From NCBI RefSeq assembly GCF_900110375.1, contig NZ_FODN01000001.1, positions 248,001 through 312,000 of the forward strand: DNA of 64,000 nt, written 5' to 3'. Origin of the DNA: Flavobacterium sinopsychrotolerans (lineage in GTDB: Bacteria; Bacteroidota; Bacteroidia; Flavobacteriales; Flavobacteriaceae). How positions within the stretch are numbered: position 1 is the stretch's first letter; every line of letters starts with the position of its first letter. Under the pieces are notes generated by a model, which saw only the letters and a program-made list of their open reading frames with translations, searched no databases and had not been told where the DNA came from. Shown piece by piece: positions 35,279 to 44,412 of this stretch. The position numbers and the translations under genes are program-made.

Positions 35279-36094
35279 TTAAACGCCACTGTAAATCGTA
35301 AATCCGCCATCAACAGTAATTTTTGATCCTGTAACAAATTTTGAGGCATCACTTAACAACCAAACCAAGGCTCCTGCGAGTTCCTCCGGATTTCCAAAAC
35401 GTTTAAATGGTGTGTTTTGAAGTACCAAATTCCCTCTATCCGTTAAGCTCCCATCGGCGTTCGTCAACAACGTTCTGTTTTGTTCCGTAAGAAAAAATCC
35501 CGGTGCAATTGAATTCATGCGTATTGCATCGCCATATCGTTTGGCGAGCTCCACCGCAAACCATTGCGTATAGGAATCTATGGAAGATTTGGCTAGGCTG
35601 TAGCCCAATACTTTGGTAACCGCTAATTGTGACACTACCGATGAAATATTTACGATACTTCCTGAGCCTCCATTTTTTATAGCTTCCCCAAAAACTTGTG
35701 TTGGTAAAATAGTGCCAACCAGGTTTAATCGCATTACATCTTCCAATGCAGTAACGTTCAACTTGAAAATATCCTGTTCCGGTTGTACTACAGCTTCCGG
35801 AAGGTTTCCGCCGGCTGCATTGACCAAACCATCAATTTTTCCAAATTCGGCAAGCATTTTTTCTTTTGCAGCTAAGAGTTGTAATTCATCAGTTACATCG
35901 GCGATCAGAGCGATAGCTCGTCCGCCTTTGGCAATTATATTTTGAACTCTTTCATTGGCTATTTTCTCATTTCTGCCCAAGATCCCAACTTCTCCTCCTG
36001 CCTGAATAATACCATTTATAAAGGCTTCACCGAGTATTCCGGTTCCGCCGGTTATCACTATTACTTTCCCTTTTAATGAAAAATTATTTTCCAT
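35279..36094 (-). CDS. SDR oxidoreductase, possible fructuronate reductase
   Basis: An NAD(P)-dependent enzyme of 271 residues. It has TGGTGILGEAF, the NAAGG variant in LVNAAGGNLPEA, and the YSLAK catalytic pair. SDR enzymes with this long NAAGGN loop accompany uronate genes in Bacteroidota and are often called D-mannonate oxidoreductase. No mannonate dehydratase gene (uxuA) is in the window, so its step is uncertain: it could serve glucuronate, or an alternative sugar-acid reduction. It lies 13 bp after kdgA in the operon. Confidence 0.8.
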   Translation of the reverse strand: MENNFSLKGKVIVITGGTGILGEAFINGIIQAGGEVGILGRNEKIANERVQNIIAKGGRAIALIADVTDELQLLAAKEKMLAEFGKIDGLVNAAGGNLPEAVVQPEQDIFKLNVTALEDVMRLNLVGTILPTQVFGEAIKNGGSGSIVNISSVVSQLAVTKVLGYSLAKSSIDSYTQWFAVELAKRYGDAIRMNSIAPGFFLTEQNRTLLTNADGSLTDRGNLVLQNTPFKRFGNPEELAGALVWLLSDASKFVTGSKITVDGGFTIYSGV

Positions 36095-36107
36095 CTGTTT
36101 TTGTTTT

Positions 36108-36776
36108 TTAGCTTCTAATTTCTTTAATTGTGGCTAAAGTTGCTCTGACAGTTGCCTCTAAACCATCAAAATCCTCACTTTTCAAAACTTCATTTGAAAT
36201 CAACTGAGAACCGATACCTACACAAGTTACTCCGGCGTCAAACCAACTTTTTAGGTTGTCTTTATCGGTTGAAACACCTCCCGTTGGCATAATACTCGTC
36301 CATGGACAAGGGCCTTTGATTCCTTTGACAAATTGTGGTCCGTAAACATCGCCTGGGAATAACTTTACTATTTCACAACCCAATTCTTCGGCGCGTGCAA
36401 TTTCAGTAAGTGAAGCGCAACCTGGTGACCACAATACTTTGCGACGGTTGCAAACCAATGCAATATCTTCTCTCAAAACCGGAGTTACAATAAAATTTGC
36501 TCCTAATTGCATATACAATGAAGCAGCAGCGGCATCAGTTATCGAACCAACTCCCAAGATCATTCCCGGCAATTCAGCTAATGCGTATTTATTTAATACA
36601 CTAAAAACTTCAAAAGCAAAATCGCCTCTGCTGGTGAATTCCATCAAACGTGCTCCACCATCATAACAGGCTTTGATCACTTTTTTTCCCAATTCAACAT
36701 CGGTATGGAAAAATAAGGGAACCATTCCCGTTTCCGCCATTACATTTGCTACTTCTAATCTTGAATATTTTGCCAT
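36108..36776 (-). CDS. kdgA: 2-keto-3-deoxy-6-phosphogluconate aldolase
   Basis: Splits KDPG into pyruvate and glyceraldehyde 3-phosphate, the last step of the pathway. It has 222 residues as a TIM-barrel class I aldolase. The Schiff-base lysine is in EIVKLFPGD, the catalytic Glu in RLMEFTSRGD, and the phosphate-binding end in MPTGGVSTD. Many family members also cleave 4-hydroxy-2-oxoglutarate. It lies 10 bp after kdgK. Confidence 0.94.
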   Translation of the reverse strand: MAKYSRLEVANVMAETGMVPLFFHTDVELGKKVIKACYDGGARLMEFTSRGDFAFEVFSVLNKYALAELPGMILGVGSITDAAAASLYMQLGANFIVTPVLREDIALVCNRRKVLWSPGCASLTEIARAEELGCEIVKLFPGDVYGPQFVKGIKGPCPWTSIMPTGGVSTDKDNLKSWFDAGVTCVGIGSQLISNEVLKSEDFDGLEATVRATLATIKEIRS

Positions 36777-36786
36777 ACTTCTGTTT

Positions 36787-37809
36787 TTATCTAGAAACTA
36801 ATCCGGCGCCATCACCGTCTAGCATATTTTCAACTTCTTTTAAGGTCACTAAATTATAATCACCTGCAATCGTATGTTTTAAACAACAGGCCGCAACTGC
36901 AAAATCTAACGCTCTTTGATTGTTATTTTGAAATTCCAACAAACCATAAATCAATCCGCCCATAAAAGCATCACCACTGCCTACACGGTCTACCACAGGA
37001 GTTACTTCTTTTACGGCAGCATCATAAATACTTTTTCCGTCAAATAAAATGCCTCCAATTCGTTGGTGCGATGCACTCACAGAGTAGCGTAATGTAGTAG
37101 CTGCTATTTTTAAATTTGCACATAATTCAAATAACTTATTATATAAAGCCGGTAGTGATTTTGTGTCCTGATAATTAGGGTTCACTTTGGGGATTCCTAA
37201 CATAAAATAAGCGGTATCAATATCTCCTAGAATTACGTTGCTGTAGTGCAATATTTCAGGCATAATCTCGCTGGGTGTTTTGCCATATTGCCACAATTTT
37301 GACCTGTAATTCAAATCGCATGAGATTGTTAAACCTAATTTATGCGCCACTTTTACAGCTTCTAAACATGCTTCCGCAGCGCTCTCAGATATCGCTGGCG
37401 TAATACCGCTCCAATGAAACCAGGTAGCACCTTCGAGTACTTTTTCCCAATCAACTGCTCCTTTTTCAATGGTTGCCATCGAGCTATGCGCACGGTCATA
37501 CACTACGTTGCTGCCGCGTGTTCCAGCACCCGTTTCGAGATAATAAATCCCTAAACGATCGCCTCCAAAAATGATGTTTTTGGATTCAACATTCATCTTT
37601 CGCATTTCTTTTAGCGCACAAGTACCTATTTCATTCTCTGGAATTCTGGTTACAAATTCTGCATTTACACCATAATTTGCCAAAGAAACGGCCACATTAA
37701 ATTCACCTCCACCATAGGAAGCGGTAAATGCTTTTGCTTGCTCAAAACGCAAATGCCTTTCTGTTGAAAGTCGCAACATTATTTCGCCAAAAGTGACTAC
37801 TTTATTCAT
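36787..37809 (-). CDS. kdgK: 2-keto-3-deoxygluconate kinase (PfkB family)
   Basis: Phosphorylates KDG to KDPG with ATP. It has 340 residues. The PfkB N-terminal signature region is GGGEFNVAVSLANYG, and the catalytic-base motif is RVGSGDAFMGGLIYGL, with the anion hole and the Asp intact. The substrate call rests on the neighbours kdgA and kduD, because PfkB kinases look alike. It lies 23 bp after kdgF. Confidence 0.92.
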   Translation of the reverse strand: MNKVVTFGEIMLRLSTERHLRFEQAKAFTASYGGGEFNVAVSLANYGVNAEFVTRIPENEIGTCALKEMRKMNVESKNIIFGGDRLGIYYLETGAGTRGSNVVYDRAHSSMATIEKGAVDWEKVLEGATWFHWSGITPAISESAAEACLEAVKVAHKLGLTISCDLNYRSKLWQYGKTPSEIMPEILHYSNVILGDIDTAYFMLGIPKVNPNYQDTKSLPALYNKLFELCANLKIAATTLRYSVSASHQRIGGILFDGKSIYDAAVKEVTPVVDRVGSGDAFMGGLIYGLLEFQNNNQRALDFAVAACCLKHTIAGDYNLVTLKEVENMLDGDGAGLVSR

Positions 37810-37832
37810 TTTATACCTGAATTAAATGTTCT

Positions 37833-38180
37833 CTATTTTATAAAATCTTCTCTCATAGGGCTAAAAACATCGATTAGAATTCCTTCCTCCAAACAAACAA
37901 CTCCATGTATTTTATTGGAAGGAATATAAAAGGAATCTCCTTTTTTTAGTATTCTTATTTCCTCTTCAATAGTCACTTCAAATGTACCATCGGCAATGTG
38001 GGTAACTTGTGTGTGATGATGATTATGCAAAGGGCCAATTGCTCCTTTCTCAAACTTCACATTGACCATCATGACCCGATCATCAAATCCCACAATTTGA
38101 CGTTGCACGCCTTCCCCCACAACTTCCCATTGAGTTTCTTCTTCTTTAAAAAAGCGCGTACTATTTGCCAATACCGTCAT
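37833..38180 (-). CDS. kdgF: Cupin, unsaturated uronate linearising enzyme KdgF
   Basis: A single-domain cupin of 115 residues. Metal ligands are visible as HNHHHTQ (His cluster), a following Glu/Gln position in FEVTIEE, and NKIHGV (C-terminal His). KdgF proteins convert 4,5-unsaturated galacturonate to the linear 5-keto-4-deoxyuronate, the substrate of KduI. That fits exactly between the GH105/PL10 products and kduI/kduD in the same operon. The assignment rests on size, motif and context. Confidence 0.88.
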   Translation of the reverse strand: MTVLANSTRFFKEEETQWEVVGEGVQRQIVGFDDRVMMVNVKFEKGAIGPLHNHHHTQVTHIADGTFEVTIEEEIRILKKGDSFYIPSNKIHGVVCLEEGILIDVFSPMREDFIK

Positions 38181-38198
38181 ACTATCCGAATCTGATTA

Positions 38199-39599
38199 TT
38201 AGAATTTAAAATATTCTTTGGCATTATTATAACTGATATCCGAAACCATTTTACCAATCCATTCCATATCATTTGGCAGTTCACCTCTTTTGATTTCATC
38301 CCCTAAAAGATTACAAAGAATGCGTCTGAAATATTCGTGTCTGGGAAACGATAATAAGCTTCTGGAATCGGTCAACATTCCTATAAAACAACTAATTAAT
38401 CCCATATTAGACAGGGCATTCAATTGTTTGGTCATTCCGTCTTTCTGGTCTAAAAACCACCATCCGGATCCAAACTGCACTTTACCCTTTACACTTCCAT
38501 CATTAAAATTACCAATCATCGTAGCCATAACTTCGTTATCGGCAGGATTTAGATTGTAAATAATGGTTTTTGCCAATTTATCTTTACGGTCTAAAGCATT
38601 TAAAAAACGAGATAATTTTTGAGCCTGCGGATAATCTCCAATGGAATCCCATCCGGTATCAGGACCTAAAATACGATGCATGCGCTCATTATTATTTCTT
38701 AGTGCTCCCAAGTGAAACTGCTGTACCCAACCGTATTGGTGGTAGGTTTCCGATAAAAACAATAAAATAGCGGTTTGAAATTTTAACGCTTCTTCATTAC
38801 TGATTTCCTTGCGCTCTCTTTTCTTTTTGAAAATTGAATTCACTTCACTTTCGGTAAAATTTTCAAAATAAATTTGGTCCAAACCATGATCGCAAAGTTT
38901 GCAGCCATTTTTATCAAAAAAGTCAATCCTGTTGGTAAGCGCAGTACACAAATCAGAATAAGAACTAATCGTAATTCCTGCAACTTCACCTAAAGTGTCT
39001 ACGTACGAATTATATCCATCATTCGAAATTAGAATCGCTTTATCCGGTCTAAAGGCAGTGCTGACCTTGGTTCCAAAAGGATTTTTGGCTAATTCTTGAT
39101 GGTATTCTAAAGTATCAATTGGATCTTCGGTAGTACATACAAATTCAGCATTTACTTTTCGAAGCAAATTTTGAGTGCTGTATTCTGCCGAATTTATTTT
39201 GGCGGAAGCCTCCATATATATTTTCTCAGCTGATTTTTCATTTAACAAATCATGAATATCAAAATAACGGGCCAATTCCAGATGCGTCCAATGGTATAAA
39301 GGGTTGCGCATGGTATACGGAACTGTTTTTGCCCAATTCATAAACTTATCTTTATCCGAACCGTTTCCTGTTATAAACCGTTCGTTGATCCCCAACGTAC
39401 GCATCGCTCGCCACTTGTAATGATCGCCGTTGATCCAAACCTGCGTTATATTGTCAAAAATTTTATCTTCAGCAATAAACTGTGGCGACAAGTGATTGTG
39501 ATAATCGATTATAGGCTGATTTTTAGAATAATTATGATATAACTCTTCCGCAAATTTATTTTCTAATAAAAAATTGTCGTTTATAAATGGTGTACTCAT
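38199..39599 (-). CDS. uxaC: Uronate isomerase
   Basis: Isomerises D-galacturonate to D-tagaturonate (and glucuronate to fructuronate). It has 466 residues of the amidohydrolase-like TIM barrel. Typical motifs are IDYHNHLSP near the N-terminus, WVQQFHLGALRNNN in the middle, and SLLSFPRHEYFRRILCN near the end. The length is normal. It is the entry enzyme for saturated galacturonate, 17 bp after kduD and 18 bp before kdgF. Confidence 0.96.
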   Translation of the reverse strand: MSTPFINDNFLLENKFAEELYHNYSKNQPIIDYHNHLSPQFIAEDKIFDNITQVWINGDHYKWRAMRTLGINERFITGNGSDKDKFMNWAKTVPYTMRNPLYHWTHLELARYFDIHDLLNEKSAEKIYMEASAKINSAEYSTQNLLRKVNAEFVCTTEDPIDTLEYHQELAKNPFGTKVSTAFRPDKAILISNDGYNSYVDTLGEVAGITISSYSDLCTALTNRIDFFDKNGCKLCDHGLDQIYFENFTESEVNSIFKKKRERKEISNEEALKFQTAILLFLSETYHQYGWVQQFHLGALRNNNERMHRILGPDTGWDSIGDYPQAQKLSRFLNALDRKDKLAKTIIYNLNPADNEVMATMIGNFNDGSVKGKVQFGSGWWFLDQKDGMTKQLNALSNMGLISCFIGMLTDSRSLLSFPRHEYFRRILCNLLGDEIKRGELPNDMEWIGKMVSDISYNNAKEYFKF

Positions 39600-39616
39600 T
39601 ATAAATTTCTTAAATA

Positions 39617-40402
39617 TTAATTTTCATTTGATGGTTTTCCGATAGTAGCCAATATTCCACCGTCGACATATACAATTTGTCCGTTTACAAAATCACTCGC
39701 TCTTGAAGCCAAAAAGACAGCTGTTCCCGCTAAATCTTCCGGATTTCCCCAACGTGCAGCCGGCGTTCTGTTGATTATAAATTCATTAAACGGATGTCCG
39801 TCTACTCGTATAGGTTCTGTTTGTGTGGTTGCAAAATAACCAGGACCAATTCCGTTGACTTGAATATTGTATTTTGCCCATTCGGTAGCCAGATTTCGGG
39901 TCAGCATTTTCAGACCACCTTTTGCAGCAGCATAAGCCGAAACACTGTTGCGTCCCAATTCGCTCATCATGGAACAAATGTTGATTATTTTGCCTTCCTG
40001 CCTTTCAATCATTTGATTTGCAACCAATTGCGACATGATAAAAGGGCCTACTAAATCCACATCAATCACTTTTCTAAAATCAGAGACCGGCATTGTGATG
40101 GCTAATTCTCTTTTTATAATTCCGGCGTTGTTCACTAAAATGTGAATGTCTCCTAATTCTTTGGTGATTAATGCAACGTTGTCTGCCGCTGCTTTTTCAT
40201 CGGTAACATCAAATAAATAGCCAGAAACTTTGTATCCTTTGCTCGAATAATACGCCAGCGCTTCCTCCATTTTAGAAGGTGTTGTTCCCGTAATTACAAG
40301 TTCAGCACCTGCAATTGCCAAACCTTCCGCCATTGCCAAACCTAAACCGTGCGTTCCTCCAGTTATCAGTGCTCTTTTTCCTTTTAAATCAAATAAATTC
40401 AT
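39617..40402 (-). CDS. kduD: 2-dehydro-3-deoxy-D-gluconate 5-dehydrogenase
   Basis: An SDR of 261 residues that reduces 2,5-diketo-3-deoxygluconate to KDG. It has TGGTHGLGLAMAEG, NNAGIIKR (the IIKR extension is characteristic of KduD), and the YAAAKGG catalytic motif. It is 6 bp after kduI, the usual pairing. Other gluconate-type SDRs are similar, but the context makes KduD the best call. Confidence 0.94.
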   Translation of the reverse strand: MNLFDLKGKRALITGGTHGLGLAMAEGLAIAGAELVITGTTPSKMEEALAYYSSKGYKVSGYLFDVTDEKAAADNVALITKELGDIHILVNNAGIIKRELAITMPVSDFRKVIDVDLVGPFIMSQLVANQMIERQEGKIINICSMMSELGRNSVSAYAAAKGGLKMLTRNLATEWAKYNIQVNGIGPGYFATTQTEPIRVDGHPFNEFIINRTPAARWGNPEDLAGTAVFLASRASDFVNGQIVYVDGGILATIGKPSNEN

Positions 40403-40408
40403 AGTTTC

Positions 40409-41245
40409 TTATCTTAATTCATTTGGCGCAACGATATCCATGTCGCCATAATCTAAATTCTCACCGGCCATTCCCCAAATAAAGGAATAGTTTGACGTTC
40501 CTGCACCAGAATGTATGGACCATTCCGGAGATAAAACGGCTTGGTGGTTTTGCATGAAGATATGTCTAGTGTTTTGTGGTTCTCCCATGAAATGACAAAT
40601 CGTTTGTGGTGCTTCTATATCAAAATAAAAATAGGCCTCCATTCGTCGGTTGTGCGTGTGGGCAGGCATAGTGTTCCATACATTTCCGGGCAACAACTCC
40701 GTAAGTCCCATTTGCAACTGACATGTTTCAACGATACTGTTGACGATCAGTTTGTTTAAAATCCTCTTGTTGGCTGTTTTTTCTTCTCCTAATTGAATGA
40801 CTTCAGCCTCATTTTTCCCTATTTTTTTGTTTGGAAATTTCGTGTGTGCCGGTGCCGAATTGATATAAAACAAAGCTTGTTCGCCTTTTGAACTGAAAAA
40901 AACAACTTCCTTACAGCCTTGACCTACATAAAGCGCTTCTTTTTTTTGCAATTCATACGCCACACCGTCAACCGTAACGGTTCCGCTACCGCCAACGTTG
41001 ATAATTCCCAATTCCCGTCGGTCCAGAAAGTTTTCTGATTTCAAATACGGAATAGTTTCTAGTTTTAATTCTTTGTCAACCGGCATTATTCCCCCTACAA
41101 TGTATCTATCATACATAGAATAGGTCAGTTGTATTTCATTTTCAACGAAAAGATTTTCAATTAAAAATTGCTCTCTCAATTCGTCAGTTCCATATTTCTT
41201 AACGTCCGTGGGATTCGAAGCGTATCTAAAAGAAAAATTTGTCAT
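40409..41245 (-). CDS. kduI: 5-keto-4-deoxyuronate isomerase
   Basis: Isomerises 5-keto-4-deoxyuronate to 2,5-diketo-3-deoxygluconate. It has 278 residues in a double cupin. The zinc site is visible as HTHNRRMEAYFYF (two His and the Glu) and a later His in the SIHSG region. It is the first gene of the nine-gene cytoplasmic uronate operon, with the LacI-type promoter/operator 16-37 bp before the ATG, giving a short leader. Confidence 0.96.
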   Translation of the reverse strand: MTNFSFRYASNPTDVKKYGTDELREQFLIENLFVENEIQLTYSMYDRYIVGGIMPVDKELKLETIPYLKSENFLDRRELGIINVGGSGTVTVDGVAYELQKKEALYVGQGCKEVVFFSSKGEQALFYINSAPAHTKFPNKKIGKNEAEVIQLGEEKTANKRILNKLIVNSIVETCQLQMGLTELLPGNVWNTMPAHTHNRRMEAYFYFDIEAPQTICHFMGEPQNTRHIFMQNHQAVLSPEWSIHSGAGTSNYSFIWGMAGENLDYGDMDIVAPNELR

Positions 41246-41260
41246 GTTATATCATTTTAA

Positions 41261-41282
41261 TGTAATCGATTACACAAAGGTA
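41261..41282 (-). promoter_or_regulatory. LacI-type operator abutting the -7 element of kduI
   Basis: A perfect 14-bp palindrome TGTAATCGATTACA (41261-41274) directly follows, on the minus strand, the -7 element TACCTTTG (41282-41275). The -33 TTG is not clear. It is the cleanest operator of the set and controls the kduI-to-uxaA operon. Confidence 0.82.
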
Positions 41283-41345
41283 CTTTATATTCTTTTAAGT
41301 ACTATTTTTTAATCTCTAAAAAGCTGTTAATTTTAAAAAACCGAC

Positions 41346-42794
41346 TTATAAATCAGTAATCGGACTATATTTTGGTACCAATGCTTTCATGACCAACCAA
41401 CCGGTCAAATAACAAACGGCACAAATAGAAAAAATGATAAAATATCCAGCTTCAATCCCTTGAAAACCCATAAAAGCCATATTGGTTTCTTTAGTATAAT
41501 CAAACAACAATCCTGAACCTTTGTTGATCATCGTGGAACCAATACCACCAGCCAAACCACCGATACCAGTAATAGTTGCAATTGCTTTTTTAGGGAACAT
41601 ATCACCAACTGTTGTATAGATATTTGCCGACCAAGATTGGTGAGCCGCTCCTGAAATACCAATTATTATTACGGGCAACCAATAGCTAATATGGCCCAAA
41701 GGCTGTGCAATCAAAGCTAATAATGGAAAAAAAGCGAAAATCAGCATGGCTCTCATTCGTCCTTCATAAGGATTCATTCCCTTCTTTTCAACAAAATACG
41801 TAGGCAACCAACCTCCAATAATTGAAAGCAACGTAATCATGTATAATACAAATAATGGCAAAGCCGCTTCGGTTGAATCCATGCCGTAAACTGAGCTTAA
41901 ATACGCAGGAGTCCAGAACAAAAAGAACCACCACACCCCATCGGTCATGAACTTACCAAAAGCAAAAGCCCATGTTTGTTTGTATCTAAAACAATCCATT
42001 AAAGTTACCTTGGTATTCGTTTCCGGTACATATCCTTCTAATTTACTAGCCGCAATATCATCTTGCTGGATATATTCTAATTCAGCGGTACTAACCTTTA
42101 GATGTTTCTCCGGTTTTTCATACATAAAAACCCAAAATCCCATCCAAACAAAACCTAAGGCACCAATGATAATAAAAGCCATTTCCCAACCAAACGCTTC
42201 TGCAATAAACGGAATAGATATTGGGGCAGCCAATGCACCAACAGTCGCACCTGCATTAAAAATACTTGTAGAAAATGCTCTGTCTTTTTTAGGAAAATAT
42301 TCGGCTGTTGTTTTAATAGCTGCAGGGAAATTTCCTGCCTCACCAACGGCCAAAACAAAACGAGCAAAAATAAATAAAGTCACACTTACATTGATTATCA
42401 GTCCAGTATCTTTCACCGTACTAAGTGCCTCTTTAGCTCCTTCAAAACCAACAAACCAATCCCCAGTTATAATCCCTGCTGTTGCAATACCGCAGAATGC
42501 GTGTAAACAAGCTCCAAAAGACCATATCCCAATAGCCCAAAGAAATCCTTTTTTGGTGTCTAACCAATCCACAAATCTTCCTGCAAATAATAATGATACT
42601 GCATAAAAAATTGAAAATAACGCCGTAATATTTCCATAATCATTGTTGGTCCAATGAAATTCCGGAGCAATAAAATCACTCCATGTCAATGAAAGCACTT
42701 GTCTGTCTAAGTAATTTATAGTAGTTGCAAAAAAAAGTAAACCACAAATTGACCAGCGGTAGTTCCCAATATTTTTACTTGTTTGCTTTATCAT
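41346..42794 (-). CDS. exuT: Hexuronate transporter, ExuT-like (MFS)
   Basis: A major-facilitator symporter that probably brings galacturonate and glucuronate across the inner membrane. It has about 482 residues, 12 membrane segments, with NYLDRQVLSLTW in helix 1 and the anion-cation symporter loop ETGNFPAAIK-like AGNFPAAIKTTAEYFPKK. The frame is open to an ATG at 42836, but the ATG at 42794 (MIKQTSKNIGNYRW) leaves the usual short tail before helix 1. A large loop (about residues 100-130) is longer than in enterobacterial ExuT. It has its own LacI-type promoter, upstream of the kduI operon on the same strand. Confidence 0.9.
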   Translation of the reverse strand: MIKQTSKNIGNYRWSICGLLFFATTINYLDRQVLSLTWSDFIAPEFHWTNNDYGNITALFSIFYAVSLLFAGRFVDWLDTKKGFLWAIGIWSFGACLHAFCGIATAGIITGDWFVGFEGAKEALSTVKDTGLIINVSVTLFIFARFVLAVGEAGNFPAAIKTTAEYFPKKDRAFSTSIFNAGATVGALAAPISIPFIAEAFGWEMAFIIIGALGFVWMGFWVFMYEKPEKHLKVSTAELEYIQQDDIAASKLEGYVPETNTKVTLMDCFRYKQTWAFAFGKFMTDGVWWFFLFWTPAYLSSVYGMDSTEAALPLFVLYMITLLSIIGGWLPTYFVEKKGMNPYEGRMRAMLIFAFFPLLALIAQPLGHISYWLPVIIIGISGAAHQSWSANIYTTVGDMFPKKAIATITGIGGLAGGIGSTMINKGSGLLFDYTKETNMAFMGFQGIEAGYFIIFSICAVCYLTGWLVMKALVPKYSPITDL

Positions 42795-42957
42795 TTGGTT
42801 ATGTTTAAAATAGTTAGTTTTCGATATAAAATGCATCCTTCTTACGTAAAACAGTTTATTCGCAGAATTGATCTCTTTTCAAAATGAATTTCGGTAAAGT
42901 CTTTCCTTATATTCAATAAACCCTTTTTGCTAGCGATTAAATCTAATTGCAATAAAA

Positions 42958-43001
42958 TGTAATCGATTGCACAAATATACTTTTTAATATTCATTATCCA
43001 A
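42958..43001 (-). promoter_or_regulatory. LacI-type operator abutting the promoter of exuT
   Basis: On the minus strand: TTG (43001-42999), 19 bp, TATATTTG (42979-42972), then directly the palindrome TGCAATCGATTACA (42971-42958). This has the same operator-to-promoter spacing as the GH28 and kduI promoters. It lies in the 428-bp divergent gap before the esterase gene; the remainder of that gap is A/T-rich without a gene. Confidence 0.8.
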
Positions 43002-43127
43002 ATAATTTAAATATTATTTTAAATTAGCAACCTAAATAAATACATAAAATAAAAAAAACAATATTAAATTACACATTTAAGAAAATTGATGTTAAAGCCA
43101 AAATATCTATAAATTAAGATTTAGGAA

Positions 43128-43135
43128 TACTTTTG
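43128..43135 (+). promoter_or_regulatory. Candidate -7 element for the 43223 esterase
   Basis: TACTTTTG, an exact TAnnTTTG match 87 bp before the start codon. No -33 TTG and no adjacent LacI-type palindrome are seen on this strand. Confidence 0.4.
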
Positions 43136-43222
43136 ATGTGCTAAAATTGAATATTTATCAACTAATAAAACGTCAGAACTAAATTTCATTAAAAAAAGAT
43201 GACGTAAAAAATAAGATTTACT

Positions 43223-44170
43223 ATGAAAATAAATAAGATTCTAAAAATGAGTATTTATATTTTACCTGTATTTTTTAGTATTGGTATCATTTTACCCATA
43301 CACGCTCAAGATAAAATTATCCCGCTTTGGACTGATGCAATTCCTGGCGCAATAAAAGCAGCCGACTATCAGGAAAAAGAAATCTATAAAGAAGGAAAGG
43401 TTCAAAGCATCAGCAAAGTTGTAACTCCTACTCTATCTGTTTTTCTTGCTGCTGAAGGTAATTCTAATGGCTCCTCCGTTTTAATTCTCCCTGGAGGCGG
43501 ATATTCGCATTTGTCCATCGATAAAGAAGGAACGAAAGTAGCCCATTGGCTTAATTCATTAGGAATAACTGCCATTGTTCTAAAATACAGACTACCTAGT
43601 GACCAAATAATGAAAGACAAAACTATTGGTCCTTTACAAGATGCCCAAGAAGCAATTCGATATATCAGACGTAACGCCGAAAAATGGAATTTAAACAAAG
43701 ACAAAATTGGAGTAATAGGATTTTCTGCTGGAGGACATTTAGCAGCCACTTTGTCTACTCATTACAATGACACAATATATCTAGTTTCTGATTCCGTAAG
43801 TGCAAAACCAGATTTTTCAATATTAATCTACCCCGTTATTTCCATGAATAATGAAATAACACACAAAGGATCACAAAATACTTTATTGGGGGTTTCGCCG
43901 TCCGTTTCATTGATTGATAAATTTTCCAATGAACAACACGTAAATTCTGAGACACCGCCAACATTCATCATTCATGCCACTGATGATTTAGTTGTTCGTA
44001 TAGAAAACAGCATAAATTATCACATAGCTTTAAAGAAAAATAAGGTTCCTACAGAGTTGCATTTGTATGAAAAAGGCGGACATGGCTTTGGTTTGGGAGT
44101 GAAAGATACCAGCCAATATTGGACTAAAGATTGCGAGAATTGGCTTCGTATTCAGTTGTTTTTAAATTAA
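43223..44170 (+). CDS. Exported alpha/beta-hydrolase, acetylesterase-like
   Basis: This 315-residue exported protein has a signal peptide (about 1-29, ending PIHAQ), followed by the BD-FAE/acetyl-xylan-esterase-like fold: VLILPGGGYSHLS (oxyanion hole), GFSAGGHLAATLS (nucleophile elbow), a catalytic Asp in HATDDLVVR and the His in GGHGFGLG. It probably removes acetyl groups from pectic or other polysaccharides. It is transcribed away from exuT and ends at its own terminator, so its regulation may differ from the LacI-controlled genes. Confidence 0.88.
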   Translation: MKINKILKMSIYILPVFFSIGIILPIHAQDKIIPLWTDAIPGAIKAADYQEKEIYKEGKVQSISKVVTPTLSVFLAAEGNSNGSSVLILPGGGYSHLSIDKEGTKVAHWLNSLGITAIVLKYRLPSDQIMKDKTIGPLQDAQEAIRYIRRNAEKWNLNKDKIGVIGFSAGGHLAATLSTHYNDTIYLVSDSVSAKPDFSILIYPVISMNNEITHKGSQNTLLGVSPSVSLIDKFSNEQHVNSETPPTFIIHATDDLVVRIENSINYHIALKKNKVPTELHLYEKGGHGFGLGVKDTSQYWTKDCENWLRIQLFLN

Positions 44171-44310
44171 AAATACTAAAAGTAATATCTTATATTTTTA
44201 AGGATTGCATCACTAATTCAAACACTTCTTTATTAGTAATTACTTAAATAATTATAGTTTCAAAAGTAAATCTTTGGAGAAAATCTATCTTATTTACTGG
44301 AATAACACAT

Positions 44311-44342
44311 AAAAACCTGTGAAGCAAGCTACACAGGTTTTT
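44311..44342 (+). terminator. Terminator after the 43223 esterase gene
   Basis: AAAAACCTGTG and CACAGGTTTTT form a perfect 11-bp stem. It is 141 bp after the stop, with A/T-rich non-coding sequence between. Confidence 0.8.
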
Positions 44343-44412
44343 AACGAACTAAATTATTTAACAACTAAATCCTTATTTATACAGCATTAATCTTTACTAG
44401 AATTGATATTAA

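Noticed and set aside
41947..42606. 219-codon plus-strand ORF inside exuT
   Set aside because: It lies entirely antisense to a clear transporter gene; long antisense frames are common opposite hydrophobic codons. No promoter or start context.
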